Source: Tateyamaria omphalii (lineage in GTDB: Bacteria > Pseudomonadota > Alphaproteobacteria > Rhodobacterales > Rhodobacteraceae). From it: a DNA stretch of 64,000 nt. How positions within the stretch are numbered: position 1 is the stretch's first letter; the number at the start of each line of letters is the position of its first letter. Of this stretch, positions 42,341 to 52,323 are shown piece after piece. The position numbers were made by a program, and so were the translations under genes. The notes under the pieces were generated by a model. The model was not told the DNA's origin, searched no databases, and worked only from the letters and a program-made list of their open reading frames with translations. Location of the stretch: positions 186,001 through 250,000 of the forward strand of contig NZ_JAHVHT010000004.1 of assembly GCF_019802125.1 (NCBI RefSeq), given 5' to 3'.

Positions 42341-42960
42341 CGGTGACCGCGCGTGAAAAGGGATTGATCGCATGCCGCGAATGCGCACGGGTGTGGCCGG
42401 TCGGTCATACGCGGTGCGAGGTCTGTGGTAACGCGATCCGGTCACGCGATACGCAATGCCTGCAGAAGGTCTGGGCCTGGTGGATCGCAGGTATCATCGC
42501 GTACATCCCGGCCAATCTTTACCCCATGCTGAAGACCCGAACACTGTTTCACACGTCCGAGGATACGATCATCGCGGGTGCGCTCGATCTTGCCACACAT
42601 GGCGCCTTCGGCATTGCAGCCATCATCCTGATCGCGTCCGTGGCCATCCCCTTGGGCAAATTCTTTGCCATCGCCTATCTCGCGCTTGCAGTCCGGCGGG
42701 GCGCGACGTGGCCACCTGGGCGGCAATACATTCTCTATGAAGTTGTCGAATATATCGGGCGCTGGTCGATGATCGATGTGTTCGTGGTCGCCATCCTTTG
42801 CTCTTTGGTGCAATTGAACGTGGCCGCGTCGATCACCCCCGGCATTGCGGCACTGACATTTGCACTTTCCGTGATTTTCACCATGCTGTCTGCACAAAGC
42901 CTGGACCCACGCCTGATTTGGGACCGGATCGAGGCGCAAGAAACGAAAGACACCGCGTGA
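42337..42960 (+). CDS. pqiA: Paraquat-inducible protein A, C-terminal half (PqiA-like)
   Basis: A 207-residue membrane protein with a second zinc-ribbon (CRECARVWP and CEVCGNAI) and four helices, including SVAIPLGKFFAIAYLAL, typical of the second PqiA domain. I chose GTG 42337, which overlaps the previous TGA by 4 bp; GTG 42304 would give a longer overlap. It is in turn coupled by GTGA to pqiB. Confidence 0.9.
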   Translation: MTVTAREKGLIACRECARVWPVGHTRCEVCGNAIRSRDTQCLQKVWAWWIAGIIAYIPANLYPMLKTRTLFHTSEDTIIAGALDLATHGAFGIAAIILIASVAIPLGKFFAIAYLALAVRRGATWPPGRQYILYEVVEYIGRWSMIDVFVVAILCSLVQLNVAASITPGIAALTFALSVIFTMLSAQSLDPRLIWDRIEAQETKDTA

Positions 42961-45344
42961 GTTCCGACATCCCTGACATTCCCCAAAACGGGAACGACCG
43001 ACGCGGTATCTTTGCCGGAGCTCACTGGGTCTGGCTGGTCCCGGTCGCCGCTGTACTGACTGCGGTTTGGGTGGCGCTGCAAACCTACAATGATCAAGGG
43101 CCCCTGGTGCAGATCACCTTTGACGATGCCGCAGGCATTCTACCCGGTGAGACCGAACTGCGCTTCCGCAACGTATCCGTGGGTATCGTCGAGGACGTGC
43201 AGTTCAACGATGATCTGTCGCGCGTGCTGGTTGACGTGCGCCTCGACAAAACCGTGGCACCCTTCGTCGATGGAGAGGCCGCGTTCTGGATCGTCCGCCC
43301 CCAGGTCACCACCAGCGGTGTCACCGGGCTCGAAACCGTGTTGTCCGGCGTCTATATCGAGGGGACGTGGGACAGTGTCCCGGGCGGGTTGGTCAGCGAA
43401 CACCAGGCAAATGAACGCGCGCCGCTGATCACCACCTTTCAACAGGGAACAGTCATCGAGCTGCGGTCGACACGCGCCGCGGGACTGTCTGAAAACACGC
43501 CGATCCTGTTCAAGGGGATCGAAGTCGGTCGCCTGGGCAAACCCGCGATTTCGGTGAATGGGCAATGGGTATCGGCCCCTGCCATCATCTATGATCCGCA
43601 CGACCAGTTGGTCACCACAGCCACACGGTTCTGGGACACGTCCGGATTCAGCCTGTCAGTCGGCGCATCCGGCGCCTCCCTCGATTTTTCATCGCTGGCC
43701 TCACTCATCTCCGGCGGCATTACCTTCGGCACACTCGTGTCGGGGGGTGAGCCGTTGCGCGCCGGCCTCGTCTACGAGGTCCATCCTGACGAGGCTGCCG
43801 CTCGCAATTCAGTGTTCGAGGGCAGCAGCGGTGCGTTGGTTCGCCTGACCATGATCTTTGATGACAATGTAAGCGGTCTGACAGCTGATGCCGCCGTCGA
43901 ATGGCGCGGCCTGCGTATCGGGCGGGTGGCCAATGTGTCCGGCATCGTCGCCCCCGAAACCTTTGGCGATTCCCGCGTGCGCCTTCTGTCCACGGTCGAA
44001 ATCAACACATCAAGGTTCGGCGTCGATGCAAACCTCAGCCGGACCGAAGCGCTCGAGTTTCTGGAAGAGCGCGTGGCCGAAGGTCTGCGAGCCCGGCTTG
44101 TGACCGCGTCCCTCCTCGCCGGGGGGCTGAAGGTCGAGTTGATCACGGACCCGGATGCGCCACCCGCCGACATCAACCGGGACGGCGATCCCTTTCCCGT
44201 TTTCCCCGTCACCGAAAGTGAAGTGTCCGACGTTGCATTGTCAGCCGAAGGAGTGCTTGAACGTGTGAATGCACTGCCTGTCGAGGAGTTGCTGGACAGT
44301 GCGATCCGATTTCTCAACAACGCATCGGCCCTTGTGGCCAGCGAAGAGATACGAGAAACGCCCACGGAAATCCTGGGGCTTCTGTCGGACGCTCGCGGTG
44401 TGATTGGTTCGGACGAAGTGCAAGCGCTGCCCGAAGATCTGCGCCTGCTGATGGCAGACCTGCAAGCCGCCAGCGGAGATCTTCGCGGCCTGCTTGCAGA
44501 TGTCCGGGACGCGCAGGCCGTGGACCGTTTGCTGGCGGCCGTGGATCAGGTTGGCCTCGCTGCAGCACGCGCCGACACAGCCTTGGCCGAGGTGCCTGAA
44601 CTAACGGACCGCATCGCCGCCTTTGTTGACGGCGCCAACGCCCTGCCACTGGAGGATCTGGTAACGCAAGCGACAGGTTTCGCGCGTGAAGCACAGAGCC
44701 TGCTCAGCTCTGACGACATCCGCGCCGCACCCGGCGCGGTCACGCAGGCTTTTGCCGAACTGTCGGCCGTTCTGAATGACCTAACCGAAGCAGATACCGC
44801 CGAGCAACTCAGCGCGGCACTCACCGATGCCAGTGCCGCCGCAACGGCTGTCGAAAATGCGGTTGCGGGGCTGCCATCAGTGGTCGAACGGCTGGACCGG
44901 ATCGCCGCCGGTGCGGAAGAAGTCGAACTGGACACCTTGGCAGCCGAGCTTGAAGGCGTATTGGCAACCGCCCGACGCCTGTTCGGTGACGCAAGTGATG
45001 CCGACCTGCCGGACGCGCTCGCCGGTGCGCTGACTGAAGCCGAGGCTGCATTGGCGGCCCTGCGCAACGGTGGACTGATCGACAGCGCGAACGCCACCAT
45101 GTCTTCTGCCCGCGAGGCTGCGGCAGCCGTTGAAAGTGCTGCCGACGAGTTGCCCGCGCTCGCCAATCGCTTGAACAGCACCCTGACGCAGGCGCAAAGC
45201 ACCCTGCGCGGCTACGAGGAAGGCTCCGCTTTCTCACGCGAGACATTGCGGGCGCTGAACGAGATCGAGCGCGCGGCCAAGGCGCTGAGCGATCTGGCCC
45301 GCACCATTCAACGCAATCCCAACTCACTGATCCTTGGACGATAA
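42957..45344 (+). CDS. pqiB: MCE/MlaD-domain lipid-transport protein PqiB, long form
   Basis: A 795-residue protein with an N-terminal membrane anchor (about 20-42, HWVWLVPVAAVLTAVWVAL). MCE domains follow (first at about 48-140, with GDN-like FDDAAGILPGETELRF; further copies to about 430). From about 430 to the end it is helical, with Ala/Leu/Asp-rich repeats: NALPVEELL at 438 and NALPLEDLV at 561 start similar units 123 residues apart. E. coli PqiB is about 546 residues, so the helical needle is much longer here. It should span the periplasm as a lipid conduit. It starts with GTG at 42957. Confidence 0.93.
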   Translation: MSSDIPDIPQNGNDRRGIFAGAHWVWLVPVAAVLTAVWVALQTYNDQGPLVQITFDDAAGILPGETELRFRNVSVGIVEDVQFNDDLSRVLVDVRLDKTVAPFVDGEAAFWIVRPQVTTSGVTGLETVLSGVYIEGTWDSVPGGLVSEHQANERAPLITTFQQGTVIELRSTRAAGLSENTPILFKGIEVGRLGKPAISVNGQWVSAPAIIYDPHDQLVTTATRFWDTSGFSLSVGASGASLDFSSLASLISGGITFGTLVSGGEPLRAGLVYEVHPDEAAARNSVFEGSSGALVRLTMIFDDNVSGLTADAAVEWRGLRIGRVANVSGIVAPETFGDSRVRLLSTVEINTSRFGVDANLSRTEALEFLEERVAEGLRARLVTASLLAGGLKVELITDPDAPPADINRDGDPFPVFPVTESEVSDVALSAEGVLERVNALPVEELLDSAIRFLNNASALVASEEIRETPTEILGLLSDARGVIGSDEVQALPEDLRLLMADLQAASGDLRGLLADVRDAQAVDRLLAAVDQVGLAAARADTALAEVPELTDRIAAFVDGANALPLEDLVTQATGFAREAQSLLSSDDIRAAPGAVTQAFAELSAVLNDLTEADTAEQLSAALTDASAAATAVENAVAGLPSVVERLDRIAAGAEEVELDTLAAELEGVLATARRLFGDASDADLPDALAGALTEAEAALAALRNGGLIDSANATMSSAREAAAAVESAADELPALANRLNSTLTQAQSTLRGYEEGSAFSRETLRALNEIERAAKALSDLARTIQRNPNSLILGR

Positions 45345-45347
45345 CTC

Positions 45348-45893
45348 ATGCGACATGCCCTCGGTTTAATTGCGCTCTCCCTTGTCATGGCCTGCGGCAG
45401 CCCGGATCAGTTCGTGGCCTCGCCCAAGCTGGTCGCGCAAGAACGTATCCCGTCGCGCTTTGCCAGTATCGAAGTCGCCGACATCTCGCTGCCCGCCTAT
45501 GCAGCGCGTGATGAGATCACCGCGAATGACGGCGACCTTCTGGTGCTGTCAGACACGTTGTGGGCGGACCAACCAACGCGGGCCATGACCCTTGCACTCA
45601 CCCGGCACTTGGCCGAGATCACGGGCAGGCGCGTGGCATCCGAACCCTGGCCCTTTGACGGTTTTGCATCAGGACGGGTCGAGGTGCGGGTCGAAGATCT
45701 GAGCGTCGTGGCAGATCAGTTGCGCATGTCCGGTCAGTACTATGTCGTCGATCTCGATGGGCGGGGCCGCGATCACGCGCATCTGTTCGAGTTGTCGACG
45801 CCCGTTGCCGATGGCGCACCAGCCTCTGTCGCGCAAGCCCGCGCGCGGCTGCTCGTGGACCTTGCAACACGCATCGCACGGGACGGTCTCTGA
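45348..45893 (+). CDS. pqiC: PqiC-like ABC-type transport auxiliary lipoprotein
   Basis: A 181-residue lipoprotein: signal MRHALGLIALSLVMAC with lipobox VMAC, then a PqiC/LptE-like periplasmic domain (IEVADISLPAYAARDEI, and a helix DGAPASVAQARARLLVDLATRIA). It is probably anchored at the outer membrane, where PqiC docks the PqiB bridge. It starts 3 bp after pqiB, completing a pqiA-pqiA-pqiB-pqiC operon. Confidence 0.9.
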   Translation: MRHALGLIALSLVMACGSPDQFVASPKLVAQERIPSRFASIEVADISLPAYAARDEITANDGDLLVLSDTLWADQPTRAMTLALTRHLAEITGRRVASEPWPFDGFASGRVEVRVEDLSVVADQLRMSGQYYVVDLDGRGRDHAHLFELSTPVADGAPASVAQARARLLVDLATRIARDGL

Positions 45894-45944
45894 CGCCCCG
45901 GTATTTTCCGCTTGGACTGCGCGCGCAATCTCCGTATTTCTTGG

Positions 45945-46019
45945 CCGAAGCCAGGGGCGCCGCAAGGCTGAGACGCACCCTTCGAACCTGAACCAGATAA
46001 TGCTGGCGGAGGGAGGTTG
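45945..46019 (+). promoter_or_regulatory. TPP riboswitch (THI element) upstream of thiD
   Basis: Conserved thi-box segments occur in order: GGGGCGCC, GGCTGAGA, CACCCTTCGAACCTGA, then CCAGATAATGCTGGCG and GGAGGGA. This is the TPP aptamer layout. It lies about 185 bp before thiD and should reduce thiD expression when thiamine pyrophosphate is high. Confidence 0.92.
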
Positions 46020-46205
46020 GACCAAAGCAAGACACTTTGGTGCGTCCCGTCCGCCCCTTGAAGTGGACTGACAATTCAGAATGACCGCAATTTGGCATAG
46101 ATACGCGCTGTCGATTCATATGGATCAAGCGCAGGGCGCTCTTCAGCATCTGGTACTCGCGGTGACCAAGACACACGCGCACGATACAGAATTGGAGGCA
46201 AAACC

Positions 46206-47015
46206 ATGATACCCAATGTCCTTTCCATCGCTGGGTCCGACCCGTCGGGTGGTGCCGGAATCCAGGCTGACCTGAAAGCGATAGCGGCGAATGGCGCCTA
46301 TGGGATGGCCGCCCTGACCGCGCTGACCGCACAGAACACCCAAGGTGTCACAGAGGTGGAGTTGGTGTCACCCGACTTCGTTAAGGCACAGATCACGGCC
46401 GTTTTCGACGATGTGCGTGTCGATGCGGTGAAGATCGGAATGATCGCGACTGCCGAAATTGCAAACGCCATTGCCGAGGTGCTGGAAGCGCGGGGCGACG
46501 TGCCGGTGGTGCTGGACCCGGTGATGATCGCCAAGGGCGGCGCGCCACTCTTGCAACCTGACGCAATGGACACCTTGCGCCGCAGGCTCGTGCCGCGCGC
46601 CACAATCATCACACCCAACCTGCCCGAAGCGGCGCATCTTCTGGACGAGACCGCCGCCGCCACACGTGAGGAAATGGCCGCACAGGCCCATGCGCTGACC
46701 GCACTTGGACCCCAAGCCGCGCTTGTCAAAGGCGGGCACCTGGACAGCGTGGACAGCCCGGATGCGCTATGTGTTGCCGGAGATGTCCACTGGTTCGACG
46801 CCCCTCGAACGCCTGGCAAGAACACCCATGGAACGGGGTGCACCCTGTCTTCCGCCTTGGCCGCGCAGCTGGCTCATGGGCTTGCCCTGCCGGATGCCGT
46901 CGATGCAGCAAAATCCTATGTCGCCGGAGCCATCGCGGCAGCCGAAGCGCTTTCTGTCGGACATGGCCATGGGCCGGTGCACCACTATTTCGATCTCTGG
47001 AAAGACCGGAAGTGA
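46206..47015 (+). CDS. thiD: Hydroxymethylpyrimidine (phosphate) kinase ThiD
   Basis: A 269-residue ribokinase-fold kinase with LSIAGSDPSGGAGIQADLKA at the start, VKIGMIATAEI, VLDPVMIAKGGAPLL and the anion-hole/catalytic TPGKNTHGTGCTLSSA. It phosphorylates HMP and HMP-P to HMP-PP in thiamine synthesis. No other thi genes follow; a TPP riboswitch controls it. The gap to the next (convergent) gene, 47016-47106, shows nothing notable. Confidence 0.96.
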   Translation: MIPNVLSIAGSDPSGGAGIQADLKAIAANGAYGMAALTALTAQNTQGVTEVELVSPDFVKAQITAVFDDVRVDAVKIGMIATAEIANAIAEVLEARGDVPVVLDPVMIAKGGAPLLQPDAMDTLRRRLVPRATIITPNLPEAAHLLDETAAATREEMAAQAHALTALGPQAALVKGGHLDSVDSPDALCVAGDVHWFDAPRTPGKNTHGTGCTLSSALAAQLAHGLALPDAVDAAKSYVAGAIAAAEALSVGHGHGPVHHYFDLWKDRK

Positions 47016-47106
47016 TCTCAGGGGCGCCGAAGCGCAAGCTGAGCCATGTCCGAAGTCACACATGTCAGGCGCAGCAAAGGCGGATGACCTGCAGCCTGAC
47101 CAATGC

Positions 47107-48363
47107 TCATGACGCGGCCTGAAGCGTCGAATTGGCCGTAAGCTGGATGTGATCCGCCAGATGGCGCGCGTCTTCGTCAATGCCCAGAAAACGCCCCGAT
47201 CCCCACGTGTTCAGCCATCCCAGACCGATGAAATAGAACCCGTCTTCCCGACACACACCACGGTCATAGACAGGACGACCACGGTCATCAAAAACATCGA
47301 CATCAATCCAGTGATAATCCGGTCGGAACCCGATGGCCCAAAGGACAGAGGTGATGCCTGCGCGCGCGCAATCGATCTCGGTGATCTCCTCCGCCGGGCG
47401 CCACAGCTTTTCAAAAGCCGGTTCAACCGGCGCATCAATGTCGTTCTTGGCAATATAGGCATCGATCGCAGTGCGGATGCCCACATAGCTGTCATCGGCA
47501 TCGTCCAGATTGGCCTCAAGGTCCGGCAGGAACTGGATCCTTGTGCCGTCCATGCCGCTGACCGATCCGTAAAGCGAAACACCCTCAAGCGCGAATTTGC
47601 GCAAGTCAATTTCGTGCCCGCCATCACGGCCGGTCATGTAGTGGTTCGTCTTGGATATGGCATGTTCGGGGTTGGGATGTTCTGCGATGGTCATGTGATA
47701 ATGGCCCATCTCGTAGAGCCAGTCGACGGCGTCCCGGCCGCGATACTTGCGCGGGGAGCGCGGCGCTGGCCCCACAGCAAGATGCACTTGGCGCCCCTCA
47801 AGATGCATGTCTTCCATCAACTGGACACCGGACTGCCCGGTGCCGACAATCAGGGTGCCGCCGTCAGGCAATTGCACGGGCCGACGATAATCGACCGAAT
47901 GCATCTGCCGGATCGCGGGATCAAGGTTCTGCGCATAGGGTGGCACAATCGGGTTGTCGTACCCGCCGGTCGCAATCACCACCTGATCTGCCGAGAAGTT
48001 CCCCTGGGTGCTGTCCACCAGATACCCGCCGCTAGGACGTTTGGTGATGCGGGTCACGTCGCAGTTTTCGACCAGGGGCGGATCAAATGTCTCGGCAAAC
48101 GCATCCAGGTAGTCGGTGATTTCGTCCTTCACCATGAACCCGTGCGGATCGTTCCCCTTGTAGGCAAAATCGGGTAAGCGGCATTGCCAGTTCGGCGTGA
48201 CCAGACAGAAACTGTCCCACCGGTTGTTGCGCCATGAGTGAAACTTCTGGTGCCGTTCGAGAATGACGTGGTCGAGGCCCTTTCGACACAGGTAGTAGCT
48301 GACGGACAGACCGGCCTGACCGCCGCCGACAATCACAACCGACTTATGTTCGCGATGGGTCAT
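47107..48363 (-). CDS. Nit1C flavin-dependent oxidoreductase (MSMEG_0569 family, NitH-like)
   Basis: A 418-residue FAD-dependent monooxygenase-like protein. The dinucleotide-binding VVIVGGGQAGLSVSYYL opens the chain; a second Rossmann glycine motif LIVGTGQSGVQLMED lies near 165, with RWDSFCLVTPNWQ between. The MSMEG_0569 family is one part of the conserved nitrilase gene cluster Nit1C. ATG 48363 has a GGAGG site. It is the last gene of a seven-gene operon on the minus strand. Confidence 0.9.
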   Translation of the reverse strand: MTHREHKSVVIVGGGQAGLSVSYYLCRKGLDHVILERHQKFHSWRNNRWDSFCLVTPNWQCRLPDFAYKGNDPHGFMVKDEITDYLDAFAETFDPPLVENCDVTRITKRPSGGYLVDSTQGNFSADQVVIATGGYDNPIVPPYAQNLDPAIRQMHSVDYRRPVQLPDGGTLIVGTGQSGVQLMEDMHLEGRQVHLAVGPAPRSPRKYRGRDAVDWLYEMGHYHMTIAEHPNPEHAISKTNHYMTGRDGGHEIDLRKFALEGVSLYGSVSGMDGTRIQFLPDLEANLDDADDSYVGIRTAIDAYIAKNDIDAPVEPAFEKLWRPAEEITEIDCARAGITSVLWAIGFRPDYHWIDVDVFDDRGRPVYDRGVCREDGFYFIGLGWLNTWGSGRFLGIDEDARHLADHIQLTANSTLQAAS

Positions 48364-48373
48364 GCTGCCCTCC

Positions 48374-48652
48374 TCAGGCAATCGAAAGGCAGGTCACACC
48401 TGCCGATGTGGAAAAGGTACTGGCCTTGCTCTCGATCTCGGCAAGCTGGGCTTCGGCACTGGTGCAGCGATAACCGAATTTGGCCTCGACCCGCGCGCTG
48501 GCCTGCTCCAGGGCCTGACGGCACCGGATCACGAAATCTGCCATCGGATAGGTCGTGTCGGCCGCCAGAAAGTTCAGCACGACAGTGGAAGGGGAATAGC
48601 ACTTGTCCACCTGGCCATCCGGCCAACGTATGGTGAAGCGGGTCTCAGGCAT
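48374..48652 (-). CDS. Nit1C small protein (MSMEG_0570 family, NitG-like)
   Basis: A 92-residue protein matching the MSMEG_0570 family of the Nit1C cluster: TRFTIRWPDGQVDKCYSPST at the start, and VIRCRQALEQASARVEAKFG. Biochemical function unknown. It overlaps the AIR synthase-like gene by 8 bp and precedes the flavoprotein gene by 10 bp. Confidence 0.88.
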   Translation of the reverse strand: MPETRFTIRWPDGQVDKCYSPSTVVLNFLAADTTYPMADFVIRCRQALEQASARVEAKFGYRCTSAEAQLAEIESKASTFSTSAGVTCLSIA

Positions 48653-49628
48653 GGGTGACCTCTTTTGCTGAAAGGTTCAGATAAGGCGTGCGCGCGTGGT
48701 CCCAGAACAGCGCCGTGCCTTCGCGGGCAGTCAGTTGGACGGCGCTGCCGTCGCGTACATCCCCACAAACGGTGGCAGAGATGCCAGACGCCGCGAAGGC
48801 CGCGCACACTGCCGACGCATGTTCGGGCCGGGCAGACAGCAGGAAGCCAAAGCTGGGAAAGCTGCGCAGCCAACGTGTCATGTCCACCCCGGCTGGACGC
48901 GGCAACGCCTCAAGCTGGATATCGACGGACACACCAGAGGTCTCGGCCAGCATCAACGCCGTGCCGACAATGCCGCCCTGACTGATATCCTTGCCCGCGG
49001 TGACCAACCCGTCCTCCGCAAGACAGGGCAGGATCTCAGTCGCGTCGCGCAGCTTGTCGGGGGGCGTGGTCAGCGCGGCGTTCCAGTTATCAAATGGCTC
49101 GCGATAGCTGCCGCGCAGATCGACGGCACAGATCAACACATCCCCCGGGCGGGCGTCAAAGCTTGAAATCAGTGCCCGGGCATGGCCGATGATCGACACG
49201 GAAAGCTGCAACTCATCGGTGCGCAGGTTGGTGTGCCCGCCCACGACCGGAACCCGATAGGCCAGAGAGGCCGCCTTCATACCTGCGAGAACCGGTTGCG
49301 CCTGCTCGGCATTTGGCGCCCACAGGGCGTTCGTAATGGCGCGCGGACGTCCTCCCATCGACAGGATGTCCGAAATGTTCACCATCACCCCGCACCAGCC
49401 GGCAAACCACGGATCGTTTTTGACAAAGGCGTTGATGAACCCCTCGCAAGAAAACAGGTCATACCCATCCCCGGCGGGCAACACGGCGCAATCGTCCCCC
49501 GGCTGCCCGTCACTGTCCGTAGTCAACCCCAAGGTCCGGGTGCTGTGCGCAATGTCCAGCTTGCCGCGAATGGACGGATGCTCACGCAACTCCTGCACCA
49601 GCTTGCGCAGCGGAAGATGCGGTTTCAT
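48645..49628 (-). CDS. Nit1C AIR synthase-like protein (sll0787 family, NitF-like)
   Basis: A 327-residue protein of the AIR synthase/PurM-like superfamily (sll0787 family). It has GDDCAVLPAGDGYDLFSCEG, MVNISDILSMGGRPRAITNA and KDISQGGIVGTALML, the ATP/substrate loops of the fold. It is an ATP-using enzyme of unknown substrate in the Nit1C cluster. ATG 49628 overlaps the stop of the GNAT gene by one base. Confidence 0.9.
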   Translation of the reverse strand: MKPHLPLRKLVQELREHPSIRGKLDIAHSTRTLGLTTDSDGQPGDDCAVLPAGDGYDLFSCEGFINAFVKNDPWFAGWCGVMVNISDILSMGGRPRAITNALWAPNAEQAQPVLAGMKAASLAYRVPVVGGHTNLRTDELQLSVSIIGHARALISSFDARPGDVLICAVDLRGSYREPFDNWNAALTTPPDKLRDATEILPCLAEDGLVTAGKDISQGGIVGTALMLAETSGVSVDIQLEALPRPAGVDMTRWLRSFPSFGFLLSARPEHASAVCAAFAASGISATVCGDVRDGSAVQLTAREGTALFWDHARTPYLNLSAKEVTHA

Positions 49629-50176
49629 CACGCCGCCCTCTGTTTGGAAGACAGCGCCTTCCATCCCGCAAACGGGTCCAGAATGGGCGGGTAGAATGCC
49701 AGATCGGCCTGCATTTCCATATGCGGCACGCCGTGCACTTCGATCTCGCGCAGCGAGGCCCAGTACAAACGCTCGAACAGCGGCACATTCTGCATCTGCA
49801 CCTGCGCCAGAAACAGGTCGCACCCGCGCCCATGGGCCGTGCAAACAGCAAGACGGATCAACTCTGCCCCCAAGCGGCCCATGCGTCGATGACTTTGCGC
49901 AACGGCAAGGCGCGACCCGCGCCAGACGCGCGGATGTGCTTCATGGATGCGGACGGTTCCAACCACCTGATCGGCTTCCGAGGCAAACGTGCTGAGCGCG
50001 ACAAGGGGCAAGGCAACATCGTCAATCGCATCCCGGTCGTCCCGGTCGAAAATACCCTGTTCGCGGACAAACACCTGATGCCGCAACTGCCGCACGCCCT
50101 CCAACTCCCATTGCTGGGCCGCGGCACGAATGATGAAATCCGGGGACAGAAAGCGGCTTGCGCGTTGAAAACTCAT
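49628..50176 (-). CDS. Nit1C GNAT acetyltransferase (MSMEG_0567 family, NitE-like)
   Basis: A 182-residue GNAT protein with LRHQVFVREQGIF and the acetyl-CoA-binding segment GSRLAVAQSHRRMGRLGAEL. In some bacteria the MSMEG_0567 domain is fused to the AIR synthase-like protein; here they are separate genes overlapping by one base. The start overlaps the radical SAM gene by 4 bp. Confidence 0.9.
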   Translation of the reverse strand: MSFQRASRFLSPDFIIRAAAQQWELEGVRQLRHQVFVREQGIFDRDDRDAIDDVALPLVALSTFASEADQVVGTVRIHEAHPRVWRGSRLAVAQSHRRMGRLGAELIRLAVCTAHGRGCDLFLAQVQMQNVPLFERLYWASLREIEVHGVPHMEMQADLAFYPPILDPFAGWKALSSKQRAA

Positions 50177-51273
50177 GCCACCCTCAACTTTTCGTAGACG
50201 GACAGGGCAGAGCATGCGCCACATTTCGCGCAGCCCGCTTTCGAGCTTTCGGCACTCATACCGGCGCGCAAGATCATGCCCGATAGCGGCTTCAGGATGC
50301 TGGCCATGAAATCCGCGTTCGGGGTGGGATGGCTTTCCATTGGCGTGCCGGAGATGGGCACAAAGGGGACGACAAAAGGATAGACCCCGATCTTGCAAAG
50401 CTCTTGCGAGGTCTCAAGGATGGCCTCCGGCGTGTCACCGAGCCCGGCAATGATGTAGGTCGACACCTGACCGCGCCCAAAGACCTTGACCGCCGCCTTG
50501 AAGCTGTCGAAGTACTTATCGAGGCTCACCTGCGCCTTGCCCGGCATGACGCGCGCGCGCACGTCAGGGGTCACCGCTTCCAGATGCATACCAAGGTTTT
50601 CGATCCCGGCTGCAAACATGCGTTCGTGCCAGATGTCATCCGCCGGCGGTTCGCACTGTCCCTGAATGGGCAGGTCCACGACCGCCTTGATGACAGCGGC
50701 GCTGTCGACCATGACCTGCGCGCCGCGATCCTTGCCAGCCGGTGTGCCGGTGGTCATCACCATGTGCTTCACGCCGTCCAGCTCGACGGCGGCCTTGGCC
50801 ACCTCGGCCAGTTGGGCCGGGGTCTTGTGTGCGATGGTGCGGCCCGCCGCCAGCGATTGACCGATCGAGCAGAACTGGCAGGTCTTCTTGCGGCTTGCGT
50901 AGCGTATGCACTCCTGCAGCACGGTTGTCGCCAGAACGTCCCTGGAATGCAGGGTCGCGATCTTATGGTATTCGATGCCGTCCGCAGTTTTCAGATCATA
51001 AAATCTGGGACGCCCGGGAAACTTCAGCCGCCCCAGCGAAACGCCTGCCTTCGTCACCTCCGCCATGCCATTGGCATCCGGGGCCTGCACGACATAGGGG
51101 CTGTCAAAGGCCGGGGCCGTGTGGACCGGCACCATGACGGTCGATCCGCCAATGGTGACAGCCTTGTGATCCGTGGGACCCGCGCCACCCCGGCGGCTTT
51201 CCATGCCGACGGTCGGATCGACCATCCGCATCCCATGCGTCTGCAATTCGTTGATAAGCTCGGCTTCAGACAT
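50173..51273 (-). CDS. Nit1C radical SAM protein (MSMEG_0568 family, NitD-like)
   Basis: A 366-residue radical SAM enzyme. The cluster motif is unusual: [14 protein letters not shown] gives Cys-X9-Cys-X2-Cys instead of CX3CX2C, which is a feature of this family. A C-terminal GCAKCGAC could hold an auxiliary cluster. The substrate is unknown, but in Nit1C it presumably works with the nitrilase. ATG 51273 is used; the gene overlaps the nitrilase gene by 8 bp. Confidence 0.92.
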   Translation of the reverse strand: MSEAELINELQTHGMRMVDPTVGMESRRGGAGPTDHKAVTIGGSTVMVPVHTAPAFDSPYVVQAPDANGMAEVTKAGVSLGRLKFPGRPRFYDLKTADGIEYHKIATLHSRDVLATTVLQECIRYASRKKTCQFCSIGQSLAAGRTIAHKTPAQLAEVAKAAVELDGVKHMVMTTGTPAGKDRGAQVMVDSAAVIKAVVDLPIQGQCEPPADDIWHERMFAAGIENLGMHLEAVTPDVRARVMPGKAQVSLDKYFDSFKAAVKVFGRGQVSTYIIAGLGDTPEAILETSQELCKIGVYPFVVPFVPISGTPMESHPTPNADFMASILKPLSGMILRAGMSAESSKAGCAKCGACSALSVYEKLRVA

Positions 51274-52246
51274 CTTCGGCCTCCGTCTCTGTGATTGCGA
51301 TCGGGTCTTGGGGGTCTTCAATGCGGTGCACCGGCTGCGCTGCGCGCGCGTTATGCACCAGATGCAGCAGTTCGGGCCGTGCATAGTGGCCGACGCTGTC
51401 CATCATCCGCTTGCGCTTGGTGACCAGTTTCATATCCAGATCAGCGATCAAGATACCCTCGCCCTCGGTCAAGGGCGGCACCACATGGCGGCCTTCGGGC
51501 GAGATGATGCAGGTCATGCAGCCATCGCGCAGACCCTTTTGCAGCTTCGGGTCCTCGGTGATGGCGTTGACCTGCGCCTCGGTCAGCCAGCCCGTGGAAT
51601 TGACCACAAAGGCACCGGCTTCCAGCGCGTGATGGCGCATGGTGACCTCGATCTGCTCCCCGAAAATGGGCCCGACAAGGCTGCCCGGGAAATGCCCGAC
51701 ATGGATCTCTTCATGCTGCGCCATCAGCGCATAGCGGGCCAGAGGGTTGTAGTGCTCCCAACAGGCCAAGGCGCCGACGCGCCCGACCTTGGTTTCGACA
51801 ACTTTCAGACCCGCACCATCACCCTGACCCCAGATCATGCGCTCATGATAGGTCGGAGTGATTTTCCGCCGCTTCAGCGCAAGCGTGCCATCCGCGTCAA
51901 AGATCAGCTGCGTGTTGAACAGCGAACCATTGTCGCGCTCGTTCACGCCAAGCACCACGACCACGCCCCGTTTTTGCGCCGCATCTGCGACAGCCTGTGT
52001 CTCGGACGAGGGAACAACCACGGCTTCGTGGTAAAGACGCAGATGTTCGGGGCCCTGCTGGATCGGCGGCAATACGAAGGAAAAATAGGGATAGTAAGGA
52101 ACAAATGTCTCGGGAAAGACGATCAGCTCCGCCCCTTTCTCGGCCGCTTCGGCAATCGCATTCAAAACGCGCTCAATGGTGCCTGCGCGGCCTGTCAGAT
52201 CTGGGGCGATCTGCACAGCGGCGGCACGGACAATACGGTCTGACAT
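51266..52246 (-). CDS. Nit1C nitrilase (NitC-like)
   Basis: A 326-residue carbon-nitrogen hydrolase of the Nit1 type. The catalytic Glu is in [13 protein letters not shown], the Lys in [11 protein letters not shown] and the nucleophilic Cys in [12 protein letters not shown]. Nitrilases convert nitriles to acids and ammonia. The Nit1C cluster has been linked to growth with cyanide in some bacteria, but whether the nitrilase itself takes cyanide here is not shown by the sequence. AGGAGG precedes ATG 52246. Confidence 0.95.
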   Translation of the reverse strand: MSDRIVRAAAVQIAPDLTGRAGTIERVLNAIAEAAEKGAELIVFPETFVPYYPYFSFVLPPIQQGPEHLRLYHEAVVVPSSETQAVADAAQKRGVVVVLGVNERDNGSLFNTQLIFDADGTLALKRRKITPTYHERMIWGQGDGAGLKVVETKVGRVGALACWEHYNPLARYALMAQHEEIHVGHFPGSLVGPIFGEQIEVTMRHHALEAGAFVVNSTGWLTEAQVNAITEDPKLQKGLRDGCMTCIISPEGRHVVPPLTEGEGILIADLDMKLVTKRKRMMDSVGHYARPELLHLVHNARAAQPVHRIEDPQDPIAITETEAEDV

Positions 52247-52323
52247 GTGGCCTCCTGAGAACATCGGATAAGAAGGGGGAAGTGAGGGGCGGCGCGGATC
52301 TCACCGCCCCGGTGCAGGCGCGC

